Below, piece by piece: positions 34,125-45,050 of a stretch of 64,000 bases of DNA. The position numbers and the translations under genes were made by a program. This DNA comes from Acidimicrobiia bacterium (GTDB lineage: Bacteria; Actinomycetota; Acidimicrobiia; Acidimicrobiales; Poriferisodalaceae). The stretch lies in contig JAJEBN010000113.1 of assembly GCA_022822525.1 (NCBI GenBank), positions 1 through 64,000 of the forward strand, written 5' to 3'. Within the stretch, counting starts at the first letter, position 1. Each line of letters opens with the position of its first letter. The notes beneath the pieces were generated by a model, which had not been told where the DNA came from, did no database searches, and worked only from the letters and a program-made list of their open reading frames with translations.

Positions 34125-35987
34125 TTGGCCCAGAGCTGGCCCGATGACTGGGGTCCGTACGTCGTGACCGAGGGGGATCTTCGCAGCCGCGTCCGGCGCC
34201 ACCTTGATTTCATCTATCCGGCGATGCATACCGATCGTCTCGTCGACGACGTGCTCTCCACGCTCGGGCTCGACGGCACTGAGGGCGCTGCCGCGGGCGG
34301 CCCGCGGTGGGATCAGCACGACGTGGCGGTGATCACCTACGCCGACTCGATCACCGAGGCGGGCAAGGTGCCGATGCAGACGATGCACGAGCTGCTCGAC
34401 GACCTGACGGGCGACGTCGTGTCGGTCGTGCATGTGCTGCCCTTCTACCCGGCAAGCTCGGACGGGGGTTTCGCGATCACTGACCACCGTGCTGTGGACC
34501 CGCGGCTAGGTGCCTGGGAAGACATCAGTGACTTGAGCGAGACCTACACAGTCATGGCCGATCTGGTCGTGAACCATGTCAGCGCCGATCACCCGTGGAT
34601 GTCCCAGTTCTGCAGCGGGGAGGAGCCTGGCAGCCGCTACCTGCTCACCGCCGAGCCCTCCGACGACTTGTCGAGCGTGGTGCGTCCCCGCACGACACCG
34701 CTGCTGCGCGAAGTCGAGACCCCTGACGGCCCCCGGCTGCTGTGGTGCACGTTCAGCTTCGACCAGATCGACCTGGACTTCGCCGAGCCCGAGGTTCTGG
34801 TCGATCTGCTGCGCACCGTGGCCCGCCTGGTCGACGCGGGCGTTCGGTGGTTCAGGCTCGACGCCATCGCCTATCTGTGGAAGGAGCTCGGAACCTCCTG
34901 TGTGAATCTGCCCCAGACCCACGAGTTCGTGAAGCTGCTGCGGACGCTGTTGGACGCACGCTGTCCCGACTCGGTCATCATCACCGAGACCAACGTGCCG
35001 CACGACCAGAACGTGGCGTATTGGGGCGACGGCGACGAAGCCCACCTCGTCTACAACTTCAGCCTGCCGCCGCTGGTAGCTCACACGATGCTGTCGGGCT
35101 CGTCGACAGCGATGCAGCAGTGGCTGGACAAGCTGGAGACGCCGCCGGCGGGAACGTCGTTCTTCAATTTCATCGCCAGCCACGACGGCATCGGGCTGCG
35201 CCCGGTGGAGGGGCTGCTGAGCGTCGCCGAGATCAACCGGCTCATTGCCGCGGCGCACAGCGCGGGCGGCACCCACTCAGAGTTCGACACCCCCGAGGGA
35301 CCCAAGGCCTACGAGCTGAATGTCTCGCTGTGGGACCTCTTCGCCGGCGACGGCGATCCGCTGGGCGTGGCGCAGTTCCTTGCCGCGCACACGATCATGC
35401 TGAGCCTCGCCGGCGTCCCTGCCCTGTACGTGCATGCACTGCTGGGCACCCCGAGCTACTGGACGCCGATCAGCGAGCCGCCGCGCATCGTCACCGAGCA
35501 TGGCCTGCCGCCGGTGGAGCAGAACAATCGCACCATCAACCGGCGCAAGGTCACCCTGGACGAGGCGGTGGACTTGCTCGGCGCGCAGGATGGGATCCGG
35601 CGCAGGACCCTGGTCGAGCTCGTGCACCGCATGCTCATCCGTCGCGCGCAGCCCGCGTTCCATCCCGACAGCCCGCAGGTGTCGCTGGACCTGGGGCCGC
35701 AGGCACTGGGTGTGATGCGCGGCGACGCACAGCGCGGCCAGACGGTGGTATCGGTGACCAACGTCGGCCACATCCATCTCACGGTGGACCTCGAGGTGCT
35801 GTCGTCGCTCTGCCCGGCGGGCACTGCAGCCAGGCAGTTCGGCGAGGCCGGCTGCGTGGACCTGCTGAACGGTGCGCTGCACGGTCCGTCGGACCGCGTG
35901 GAGCTGGCGTCGGGACAGACGATGTGGCTGTGCCTGGAGTCCGAGCGGCGAGAGCCCGCGCACGCGCACCGCCCGACGAACTCCTAG
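34125..35987 (+). CDS. GH13_18 sugar phosphorylase, glucosylglycerate or sucrose phosphorylase-like
   Basis: This 620-residue GH13 enzyme has VITYADSI near the start, as in sucrose phosphorylases. It has HVLPFYPASSDGGF, MADLVVNHVS, catalytic nucleophile D246 in FRLDAIAYLWKE, acid/base E288 in ITETNVPH and a transition-state Asp in NFIASHDGIG. Subfamily 18 phosphorolyses sucrose, glucosylglycerol or glucosylglycerate. The GpgS gene just beyond the neighbouring gene makes glucosylglycerate the attractive substrate. The start is uncertain: TTG at 34125 is in frame right after an upstream stop, with TACGGT at 34108-34113; a GTG at 34164 is the alternative. Its stop overlaps the convergent macroglobulin stop by four nt. 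Confidence 0.85.
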   Translation: MAQSWPDDWGPYVVTEGDLRSRVRRHLDFIYPAMHTDRLVDDVLSTLGLDGTEGAAAGGPRWDQHDVAVITYADSITEAGKVPMQTMHELLDDLTGDVVSVVHVLPFYPASSDGGFAITDHRAVDPRLGAWEDISDLSETYTVMADLVVNHVSADHPWMSQFCSGEEPGSRYLLTAEPSDDLSSVVRPRTTPLLREVETPDGPRLLWCTFSFDQIDLDFAEPEVLVDLLRTVARLVDAGVRWFRLDAIAYLWKELGTSCVNLPQTHEFVKLLRTLLDARCPDSVIITETNVPHDQNVAYWGDGDEAHLVYNFSLPPLVAHTMLSGSSTAMQQWLDKLETPPAGTSFFNFIASHDGIGLRPVEGLLSVAEINRLIAAAHSAGGTHSEFDTPEGPKAYELNVSLWDLFAGDGDPLGVAQFLAAHTIMLSLAGVPALYVHALLGTPSYWTPISEPPRIVTEHGLPPVEQNNRTINRRKVTLDEAVDLLGAQDGIRRRTLVELVHRMLIRRAQPAFHPDSPQVSLDLGPQALGVMRGDAQRGQTVVSVTNVGHIHLTVDLEVLSSLCPAGTAARQFGEAGCVDLLNGALHGPSDRVELASGQTMWLCLESERREPAHAHRPTNS

Positions 35988-38900
35988 CTGCTGGGGCTCG
36001 ACCGCTGGTCCTGCACGATGACGGTGTCGGTGCGGGATCGGCCGAATGTCTCGGGCGCGTAGATTTCCTCGGCCTTGGCCGGGGGAACGACGAAAGTGCC
36101 TGGGGTAGTAGCCCGGGCGATGTAGCTGTACTGGTGGGTGCCCGCCCGCAGGTACGACGAATAGGCCTCGGCGCGATCGTCGCGCAAGTTCTGGTGTTCG
36201 TACCAGGTCGACCACCACCATGAATCCGGGGCCCTGTCTCGGCCGGTGTCGACCTCGCCGGTCACCGCTAATGCCGGGTTGAGCGACTCGAAGCCGGCGG
36301 GCATGGGATCGACCAGCGCCATGTTGGTGCGTCGGCTGTCGTTGACCATGGTCACCTTGACCCGCACTTGGGCCCCCGCCAGCACGTGCCAGACGCCGTC
36401 GTCGTCGAGCCACACATCGCCCGGATCGTCGACAGCCTCGTAGCTTCGCTGAACCACAAAGCCTCGATCCACGGGATCCAGGTTGAGGTCGTCGGGGGCG
36501 TAACGAAGACCGAGGCGGTAGTAAAGGCGGCCGTCTCCGGTCTTTTGGATGATGAGATCGGAGTCGTCCAGCGCAAGCAGCTCCGCCATCGGCACCAGCG
36601 TCAGAGCGCGATCGGTGCTGCGTCCCGAGAACTGGTGTTGCGCGGCGTAGAGATCGCCGAGCCACACCCGGGCAACGAAGTCGGGATCGGTCGCCTCGAA
36701 CGCGGCGAAGTAGTGGCCCAGTGCCAGCAGAATGAACGAGTTCTCCTGGACGTTGTGCCAGCGGCCCTTGATCCGGTTGGCCAGCAGTCCGGCTACCACC
36801 TTGGCAACCAGATCCGACTCGGGCGCCATGGTGATCAGAGCATCGAGCACGATGGCGTCAGTGCGGCGGCTGGAGTGCAGCAGCAGGTAGGCGTCTTCGC
36901 CGTAGTCCGTGACGAACGCGGCTGATCCGGCGGATTCGACGACTCGATTGTTGAGGACCCGTTCGATGTCGGCCTCGACGGCGTCATCGCTCACGAGCGG
37001 CCAGATCCAAGCGAGTGCGTCCGGCTCCAGCTCGGGGCCACGACGGTCCCACAGCTCGCGGGCGGCGCCGGCGTCTCGATCGCCGCCGAGCGATCGAACG
37101 TGGAGCGCGTAGGCCGCCAGCGTGTCCTTGCTTCGCTGGCTGTAGGTGTTCGGGATGCGGTCCTCGATGCTCTGCAGATACCAGTGTCCGCGGGACATGA
37201 CGCCGTCGGTCACGGTGAAGCCCTCGTTGCGGGCAACGGTCAGCGCATGCATCGCCTGGATCGATTGGTAGGGGCTCGAAGGACGATTGCGCGACCACCA
37301 TCCGAAGCCGCCGTCGCTGTTCTGCAAGGCCGACAGTTCGGAGATGTCGCGGCGCACAGCGGCATCGAGTTCGCCGGGGCTGGCGAGGCCTTCGGCTTCG
37401 AATGCCCCGAGCACGTCGCGCAGTGCGGAGATGGCCAAGATGCGGCTGGCGAAGGCGTCGGAGCTGGCGTACCGGTATTCGGAGAGGTACAGCACCGCGT
37501 CGGTCAGGGCCTGGACTGCGGTCGATGAGGTGTTGATCTCGAGCCCGCCGAATTGAGGAATCACCTCGAGCGGAGCGGCTATCGGCTGGACAATTGCGCC
37601 CTCGTCGACCGCCCCGTACACCGCGAATGCCTCGCTGGTGGCCGGCGTGTACACGGGAAGCGCGACGATCTGAGCGTCTGCGTGGTCGCGAGACACCGCC
37701 ACTGCGCGCAAGCGGGCTGTGCCCGGCGACCTCGTTCGCGCCGGGAACCGAACTTCGATCCGATCATTGGCGGGCACCGTCAATCGCCGTCCCGGCGACC
37801 CGTCGAGCTCGAGGTTGGAGGTCTGCACGACCAGGTCCACTTCCATGGCGATGTCGGTTTGGTTCTGGACGATGATCGGCAGCTCGAACTCGTCGCCGTA
37901 GTTCAAGAAGCGAGGGGCCGAAGGCCGGACTTGGAGGGGCAGCTGCGCCGTGATGGCAGATTCGGCTGTGCCGAAGCGCTCGGCGCCGTCGACCGCCACC
38001 GCCATCACCCGGTAGCGGGTGAGGTTGTCGGGCAGATCAAACTCGACGGTCAACCGGCCGGCGGCATCGGTTACGGCTGTGGGATCGAACAGCGCCAGAG
38101 CGTCGAGGTTCTCGCGGACGTCAATCTGGATTCCTGCCGAGCCGGACCTGCTCCCGAAGGAACCAGCGTCATCGGACATGTCGCCGTCCGCCATTTCCTC
38201 CGCCGCGGCCAGCTCGACTTCTGCGTACTCCTCCTCGAGGACGCGAAGGAGCTCTTGGGGGCTCTCGAGCACGATGGTGCCTCGGCCTCGCTCGGTATGC
38301 ACAAACGCCGTCTCCCGGCGGTAGAAGACCTCGATGGGGTCGATCAGCTCGTAGCCCGACACCGCGAGCACCGCTTCGTCCACAACGATCAGCAGCACGT
38401 TGGCCCCCGCAACCGGGGCAGCTTCGGCATCTTTGACTTCCACCGCGATGCTGGTGGCTGCGCCAGGCTTGACCACCGACGACGCGGGCTCGGCTGTGAC
38501 GTCGAGCTTCCGCAGCAACGGTGGCACTCGCAGCCGGGCGCGCCCGGACGCATAAGCGGGACGGTGCGGCGCACCGGTCAGGCTGGTTCCGTCGTCGGCG
38601 ATCCGCTCGGTCGTAGAGACGATCTCCACCTGCACCGCGAGCTCGGGAACGTGATCGTCGGTGATCGGCACGTGCACAACTGCGGCATGGTCGACGACGT
38701 CGAACGTGCGGAGCTCGATGATCTGGTTGTGGGTGACAGTCAGCAGGCCAGTCGCCGAGGCGAAGGGCGCCTCGACGAGAATCTCTGCTGTGTCGCCTGC
38801 GGCGTAGCTCTCGGCGTCGGGAATCAGGTTGGCTGCTTCGAGATTGACGCTCCGGCTCGGCGCGCCGCTTCGTGCGCCGGCCACCCAGCGGGTCAATTCG

Positions 38901-41900
38901 CTGCGGCTGGTCCGCCCGGCGTCGTCGATGACACTGGCAGAGACCCGGTAGCGGCCCCCGATGCTTGCCGTGAACTCGCAGCCGACGGGCGCCTGCCCCG
39001 AGATGGTCTCGCAGGTCTCTGCGTCTGTGGGCACCTCGGTCCACTGGCCGTCGATGTACTGGTGGACGATGCGTGCGGCGGTGATCTCGAAGGCTCGGCC
39101 CTCAATCGCGTTGCCGTCGATGTCGGTGACCACCGCGTCGATGTCGAGTCCGTCCCCGGCCCTCACGAAGGTGCGGGCGGAGCGAATACCGACATAGAGG
39201 CTGGCGGGATGGACGAGGACGTCTGTTGCCGACGCCCATTGCTGGCGGTTCACGTCCAGCACCCGAGCCTCGGCGGTCACCGTGGTGGGGAGAGCGTCGC
39301 CATCGCCTTCGAAGTCCATGCGCAGGTAATGGCTGCCGGCCGAGTCGGTCCTGCCCGAGAAGGTCTTGACCTGCGGCTCGGTCCACAGCTCGTCGAAGTA
39401 GCCGAAGTGCCACCAAGGACGCCATACACCGAACGTGAACCCGCTCCAGTTGGGCGGGGAGTACATGCCCTGCCGGGTGGTGACCGTCCAGGCGACTTCG
39501 GCGTCGACGAGGGGGCCGCCGGAGAAGTACGAAGCGTCGACTGCTGCCACCGCCGGTTCGTCAACCAGATGAGGGCCGGCCGACCCGAGGCGCGTTCCCA
39601 CTTCGAACTCTGGGCGGCGGAACTCCTGCACCCCGAACGAGTGGTAGTGCCGCCCGTCACCGGGGCTGCCCGGGCGTCGAAAGGTGATGCTGCCCCAGCC
39701 GAGGTTCGCGCCATCGGGCAGTTCGACCGCGAGATCGAACCCGCCGTGGGCGTCCAAGCGGATCTCGCCGCTGCCGAGTTCGTTGCCGAACGGGCCGGTG
39801 ACGCTGTAGGCGATGATCTCACCGCGGGGAAGGAACTCGAGGTCGCCGTCGCCGCTCAGATCGAGATTCCGGGCCCAGCCCTTCAGGTGCAACGTCTCGC
39901 CGGGGCGGTAGATGCCGCGATCGTCCGCGGTGTACCAGATGGTCTGATCGGCCAGCGGCCTCGCCACGGCGCCTGCTGGCAAAATGGCTCGGTCGGTGCC
40001 GAGTGACGCGACGATCCACCCGCGCGTGTCGCGGCTGAGCGAGGCGCGGGCGAGGCCACTGTCATCGGTGGCCAGCGTCGCGTCCCGACCCTCCAACTCG
40101 ATTTCCACACCTGCCAGCGGATCGCCCGAGCGCAGGTCCGTTGTCCACACCGCCACTTCGCGAGAGTCGGCGATCATGTCGACGCCGATGTCGGTGTCCT
40201 GCACCCAGGCGATCACCGACTGATCCCTCGAAGCTGCCGCGAGCTGGCCGGCCCCGCTGACCATCATGACCACGTGACCGTGTTCGCCTTTGAGGACACT
40301 TGCGAGATCTATGGGAACCTCGGTGAGGGCGTCATGATCGATACCGGTGTCGACGATCTCGTCGACTGCGAGGGGCCACGGCACCTCAGTCGCATTCCTG
40401 TCCCGGTTCTGCCGCCAACGAGACACAACACTCAAGAACGACCCGTAGTCGCTCGGCTGCACGGCGTAGAGGCGCACACGTAGCTGTTGCCACTGGCGCA
40501 CCATGACAGGAATCGTCTGACGAGCGCCGAGCGGATCCACGGTGGCCAGCCGCCCGCCCCTGAAGCTGAGGTGCGGGAGGGCTTCGTTGACGCTGAATTC
40601 GACGGTTTCGGGTGCCCCCAGAGTCTGACCGAACACGTCGCCCAGCCCTGCGGGGAGCTCGACTTCGTAGGTGGTGCCACCGACTGTCGGCCCGGCAATG
40701 GTCACTGCGTGGCCGTGTACCGACACGGTGGCGCCGGGGAGCGCGGGACGAATCAGCAGGTCCGCAGCATTGAGCGTTGCGGCATCCAGCATGTTGTTGA
40801 ACCAGGCCGTGAGCGCACGCCCCGGTGGACACCCTTGAGATGAGCAGTTTGTGCCCTCCAGCCGAAGCGGCGAGTACGTCCGGGCTTCCACAACCGACGA
40901 GTTGGCGCTCGTGTTGGGGCCTTCGGCCGACGGCACATGGGGGCCGACCTCGATCCTGATCGAGGAGTCGGGCTCGAGCGGTGCCACCGGGCGGAAAGCG
41001 AGCCAGGTGTCTTCGAGCAGATTCCCGAGCAGGGAACTGATGTACTCATCGCCTTCGACCTCGGCATCACTGGCAAGACGGATCTGATGCGGGTTTCCCC
41101 CGACAGAAAACGTGATCGCATCGAGTGTTGCCGCCGGTTCGATCCGCTGATCGAAGTGGACCCCGAAGAGCGGATGGAGATCGAGCGAGTCGTGCTGGGG
41201 AACGAGCCACACCGTGTTGGGCGCGGGGGTCTCGAACTCAAAGCGAACGGCATCGGCCAGTTCGCCGCCGGACTGAGATGTCGTACCCGCGTGGATGTCG
41301 ACCACGTAGGAAGTCGCCATCGGCAAACGGTCGAAAACGTCGGGGTCGTGTTCGAAGCGAAGCGTGCGAGTGCCGATCCACTGCCAGCGTCCCGGCAACG
41401 ACGGGGTGATCGTGACGGGGACGTCGAGTTCGTCGAGCTGGCCGATGGTGGTGAGCGGAACCATCGGTTGGCTGAAGGTGATGCTGATGAAGGGAGCGAT
41501 TCCCACATCACCCTCGGGCTGCACCCGCAGAACCGCCAGGGGTCCGGGGTCAACAGCGGGCGCGTCGATTCCCGGCTCGGCCGGGAACGGCTGATCAACG
41601 GTCTCGCCGGTGCGGGGCGGAGGCAGCGACTCGGACGGGCGGTGGAAGTCGACCGTGTCGCTCTCGTCGTCGCTCCACGTCGGCAGCCGTGAGATCACCG
41701 AGCGGACCTCCGCCGCGCTGAGTGGGGTGCCGTCGACCCGGTTGGCTGCAGGTGACTTGAGAGCGCCGAGCGCATCGCCCGCGCTCAGGCGAACGGTCAA
41801 CGGTGTCCCCGACCACGAACCGCTCAGGCCGCGGCCCGAAGCGGCCCTATCAGGCGTGGGAGCGTTGCCAAACCGGTCGCGGCCGTCGCCGGGAACAGGA

Positions 41901-42046
41901 GCGGAACTGGTGACAGTCCGCTCAGTCGTTTGCGCTTCGCGATCACCACCGTCCGAGCAAGCGCTGGCCAGCAGTGCAACAACGATTCCTGCAATGAGGC
42001 AACGCCTCAGCGGTGCCGGCCTGGATCGGCAGGCGAGGATGCTCAT
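35984..42046 (-). CDS. Giant alpha-2-macroglobulin family lipoprotein lacking the thioester motif
   Basis: This 2,020-residue protein has a lipoprotein signal (ALLASAC, C30). Repeated beta-sandwich macroglobulin domains follow, including a bait-type region (QIDVRENLDALALFDPTAV after an acidic stretch), then a helical TED-like region (LQNSDGGFGWWSRNRPSSPY) and a C-terminal receptor-type domain. In bacterial A2Ms the thioester sits in Y-P-Y-G-C-x-E-Q; here the aligned segment is YRYASSDA with Ser1528 in place of Cys, so the covalent trap is lost. It would be a surface-anchored protease trap or a structural relative. GAGGGG precedes the ATG. It lies between the two glucosylglycerate genes, and no penicillin-binding protein partner is nearby. 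Confidence 0.85.
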   Translation of the reverse strand: MSILACRSRPAPLRRCLIAGIVVALLASACSDGGDREAQTTERTVTSSAPVPGDGRDRFGNAPTPDRAASGRGLSGSWSGTPLTVRLSAGDALGALKSPAANRVDGTPLSAAEVRSVISRLPTWSDDESDTVDFHRPSESLPPPRTGETVDQPFPAEPGIDAPAVDPGPLAVLRVQPEGDVGIAPFISITFSQPMVPLTTIGQLDELDVPVTITPSLPGRWQWIGTRTLRFEHDPDVFDRLPMATSYVVDIHAGTTSQSGGELADAVRFEFETPAPNTVWLVPQHDSLDLHPLFGVHFDQRIEPAATLDAITFSVGGNPHQIRLASDAEVEGDEYISSLLGNLLEDTWLAFRPVAPLEPDSSIRIEVGPHVPSAEGPNTSANSSVVEARTYSPLRLEGTNCSSQGCPPGRALTAWFNNMLDAATLNAADLLIRPALPGATVSVHGHAVTIAGPTVGGTTYEVELPAGLGDVFGQTLGAPETVEFSVNEALPHLSFRGGRLATVDPLGARQTIPVMVRQWQQLRVRLYAVQPSDYGSFLSVVSRWRQNRDRNATEVPWPLAVDEIVDTGIDHDALTEVPIDLASVLKGEHGHVVMMVSGAGQLAAASRDQSVIAWVQDTDIGVDMIADSREVAVWTTDLRSGDPLAGVEIELEGRDATLATDDSGLARASLSRDTRGWIVASLGTDRAILPAGAVARPLADQTIWYTADDRGIYRPGETLHLKGWARNLDLSGDGDLEFLPRGEIIAYSVTGPFGNELGSGEIRLDAHGGFDLAVELPDGANLGWGSITFRRPGSPGDGRHYHSFGVQEFRRPEFEVGTRLGSAGPHLVDEPAVAAVDASYFSGGPLVDAEVAWTVTTRQGMYSPPNWSGFTFGVWRPWWHFGYFDELWTEPQVKTFSGRTDSAGSHYLRMDFEGDGDALPTTVTAEARVLDVNRQQWASATDVLVHPASLYVGIRSARTFVRAGDGLDIDAVVTDIDGNAIEGRAFEITAARIVHQYIDGQWTEVPTDAETCETISGQAPVGCEFTASIGGRYRVSASVIDDAGRTSRSELTRWVAGARSGAPSRSVNLEAANLIPDAESYAAGDTAEILVEAPFASATGLLTVTHNQIIELRTFDVVDHAAVVHVPITDDHVPELAVQVEIVSTTERIADDGTSLTGAPHRPAYASGRARLRVPPLLRKLDVTAEPASSVVKPGAATSIAVEVKDAEAAPVAGANVLLIVVDEAVLAVSGYELIDPIEVFYRRETAFVHTERGRGTIVLESPQELLRVLEEEYAEVELAAAEEMADGDMSDDAGSFGSRSGSAGIQIDVRENLDALALFDPTAVTDAAGRLTVEFDLPDNLTRYRVMAVAVDGAERFGTAESAITAQLPLQVRPSAPRFLNYGDEFELPIIVQNQTDIAMEVDLVVQTSNLELDGSPGRRLTVPANDRIEVRFPARTRSPGTARLRAVAVSRDHADAQIVALPVYTPATSEAFAVYGAVDEGAIVQPIAAPLEVIPQFGGLEINTSSTAVQALTDAVLYLSEYRYASSDAFASRILAISALRDVLGAFEAEGLASPGELDAAVRRDISELSALQNSDGGFGWWSRNRPSSPYQSIQAMHALTVARNEGFTVTDGVMSRGHWYLQSIEDRIPNTYSQRSKDTLAAYALHVRSLGGDRDAGAARELWDRRGPELEPDALAWIWPLVSDDAVEADIERVLNNRVVESAGSAAFVTDYGEDAYLLLHSSRRTDAIVLDALITMAPESDLVAKVVAGLLANRIKGRWHNVQENSFILLALGHYFAAFEATDPDFVARVWLGDLYAAQHQFSGRSTDRALTLVPMAELLALDDSDLIIQKTGDGRLYYRLGLRYAPDDLNLDPVDRGFVVQRSYEAVDDPGDVWLDDDGVWHVLAGAQVRVKVTMVNDSRRTNMALVDPMPAGFESLNPALAVTGEVDTGRDRAPDSWWWSTWYEHQNLRDDRAEAYSSYLRAGTHQYSYIARATTPGTFVVPPAKAEEIYAPETFGRSRTDTVIVQDQRSSPSS

Positions 42047-42231
42047 GTGGCCCCTCGATCAAGCTGAACGCCAGCACAGGACGCCGGCCCGTTGGCGATG
42101 CAGGTCAGAGTAATTCACGCAAATGTAAGAGGTCAGTCCGACGGGGACCCGATTGGCGGTCGAGCTGGTCTGGTCTGATGTCTGGGACTCCAGTCAGTCT
42201 GCTTGCTGCGACGTTCTCGTTCCGGCTGACC

Positions 42232-43452
42232 TCAGGCGTTGTCGAGCTCGACGGCGTCGTAGAGCTGGCCGAGCACGTCGGGCACCGCGCTCTGCACGCG
42301 GGACCAGTTCGGGATGAACGGCGTGCCCATCGGGTCGTTCAGGAACTCGTCGCCGGCTTCCATGATCGCTGAGGCGAACAGCTCCACGGCAGTTTCCTCG
42401 GCGTGCAGGTCGAAGTCGAAGCCGTTGAACGTGGCGTCGTTGCGGAAGTGGCTGACCAGGTCGAGCGCATTGCGGTAGTAGACGGCCTTGACGGTGCGGA
42501 AGGTCTCCGAGCCCAGCACGGTGCCGTCGATGGCCAGCTTGCGGTAGATGGCCTTGGCGATGTCGCGGCTCATCTTGTGCAGGCCCGCGTTGGCGTCATC
42601 GAGCGACAGGTCCTGGTGCTTGTGGTCGTAACGGCCGCACAGGTCGACTTGGCAGATCCGCCGCCCCTGGTAGATGCGGTACACCTCGGACAGCACGCCG
42701 ATCTCGAGCCCCCAGTCGCTGGGGATGCGGATGCTGCGGGTCATGTCGAGCTTCATCGCAAACTCGCCGGCGAGCGGGTAGCGGAAGGCGCTGAGGTAAC
42801 GCAGGTAGTCGTGCTCGCCGATCGTGGCCTGCAGCGCGCGCAGCAGCGGCGTCACCAGCAGGCGCACGACGCGCCCGTTCAGCCGCGCCGAGGCGCCTTC
42901 GCCGGCCCGGTAGTAGTAGCCCTTCGAGAACGAGTACCCGAAGGTGGGATGCAGGATCGGGTACAGCAAGCGGGCCAGCAGACCGCGGTCATAGGTGAGG
43001 ATGTCGGCGTCGTGCAAGGCGACGTTCTCGCAGCGTCCCGAGGCCAGGAAATAGCCGAGGCAGTACCACACGTTGCGGCCCTTGCCCGGCTCGGTCGGTG
43101 CCAGCACGCGGTCGGCGAGAACCTCGTCGATCTTGCGCAGCCGCGGGCCGTCGTTCCACAGCAGGCGGGTGCGCTGCGGCAGCCGGGCGAAGAAGCGTCT
43201 GGCGTCTGCGAACTGGGCCTCGTCGGCCCGGTCGATGCCCACGATGATCTCGTCGATGTAGGCGACCTTGGCGATCTCGTCGACGATGTTCCCGAGCGCG
43301 GGCCCCTGCAGCTCGCTGTACAGGGCCGGGATGATGAGCGCGATCGGCCTGCGGCGCGAGTAGTCGAACAGCTCGCTCTCGAAGCTCTCGACGGATCGGT
43401 CGGCAAGGCGATGAAGCGTCGCAATCGACTCGTGCTGCTGGAAATCGGCCAC
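42232..43452 (-). CDS. gpgS: Glucosyl-3-phosphoglycerate synthase (GT81)
   Basis: The 406-residue protein has the GpgS signature ALIIPALYSELQGPALGNIVDEI, a metal-binding D-x-D in LHDADILTYD, and acceptor-loop segments (SFSKGYYYR, RYPLAGEFAMKL, DWGLEIGVL). It transfers glucose from NDP-glucose to 3-phosphoglycerate. This is the first step to glucosylglycerate, a compatible solute and a precursor of methylglucose lipopolysaccharide in actinobacteria. The matching phosphatase is not adjacent. It starts with GTG and is divergent from guaB across 86 nt. Confidence 0.93.
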   Translation of the reverse strand: MADFQQHESIATLHRLADRSVESFESELFDYSRRRPIALIIPALYSELQGPALGNIVDEIAKVAYIDEIIVGIDRADEAQFADARRFFARLPQRTRLLWNDGPRLRKIDEVLADRVLAPTEPGKGRNVWYCLGYFLASGRCENVALHDADILTYDRGLLARLLYPILHPTFGYSFSKGYYYRAGEGASARLNGRVVRLLVTPLLRALQATIGEHDYLRYLSAFRYPLAGEFAMKLDMTRSIRIPSDWGLEIGVLSEVYRIYQGRRICQVDLCGRYDHKHQDLSLDDANAGLHKMSRDIAKAIYRKLAIDGTVLGSETFRTVKAVYYRNALDLVSHFRNDATFNGFDFDLHAEETAVELFASAIMEAGDEFLNDPMGTPFIPNWSRVQSAVPDVLGQLYDAVELDNA

Positions 43453-43484
43453 GACGACTCGCTCGGCTCGCTTGCTGACGGTGA

Positions 43485-45050
<1,566 letters not shown>

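Noticed and set aside
37553-40006. Plus-strand open frame of over 800 codons opposite the macroglobulin gene
   Set aside because: Antisense shadow of a clear coding gene; low-complexity His/Arg/Gly composition and no start signal.
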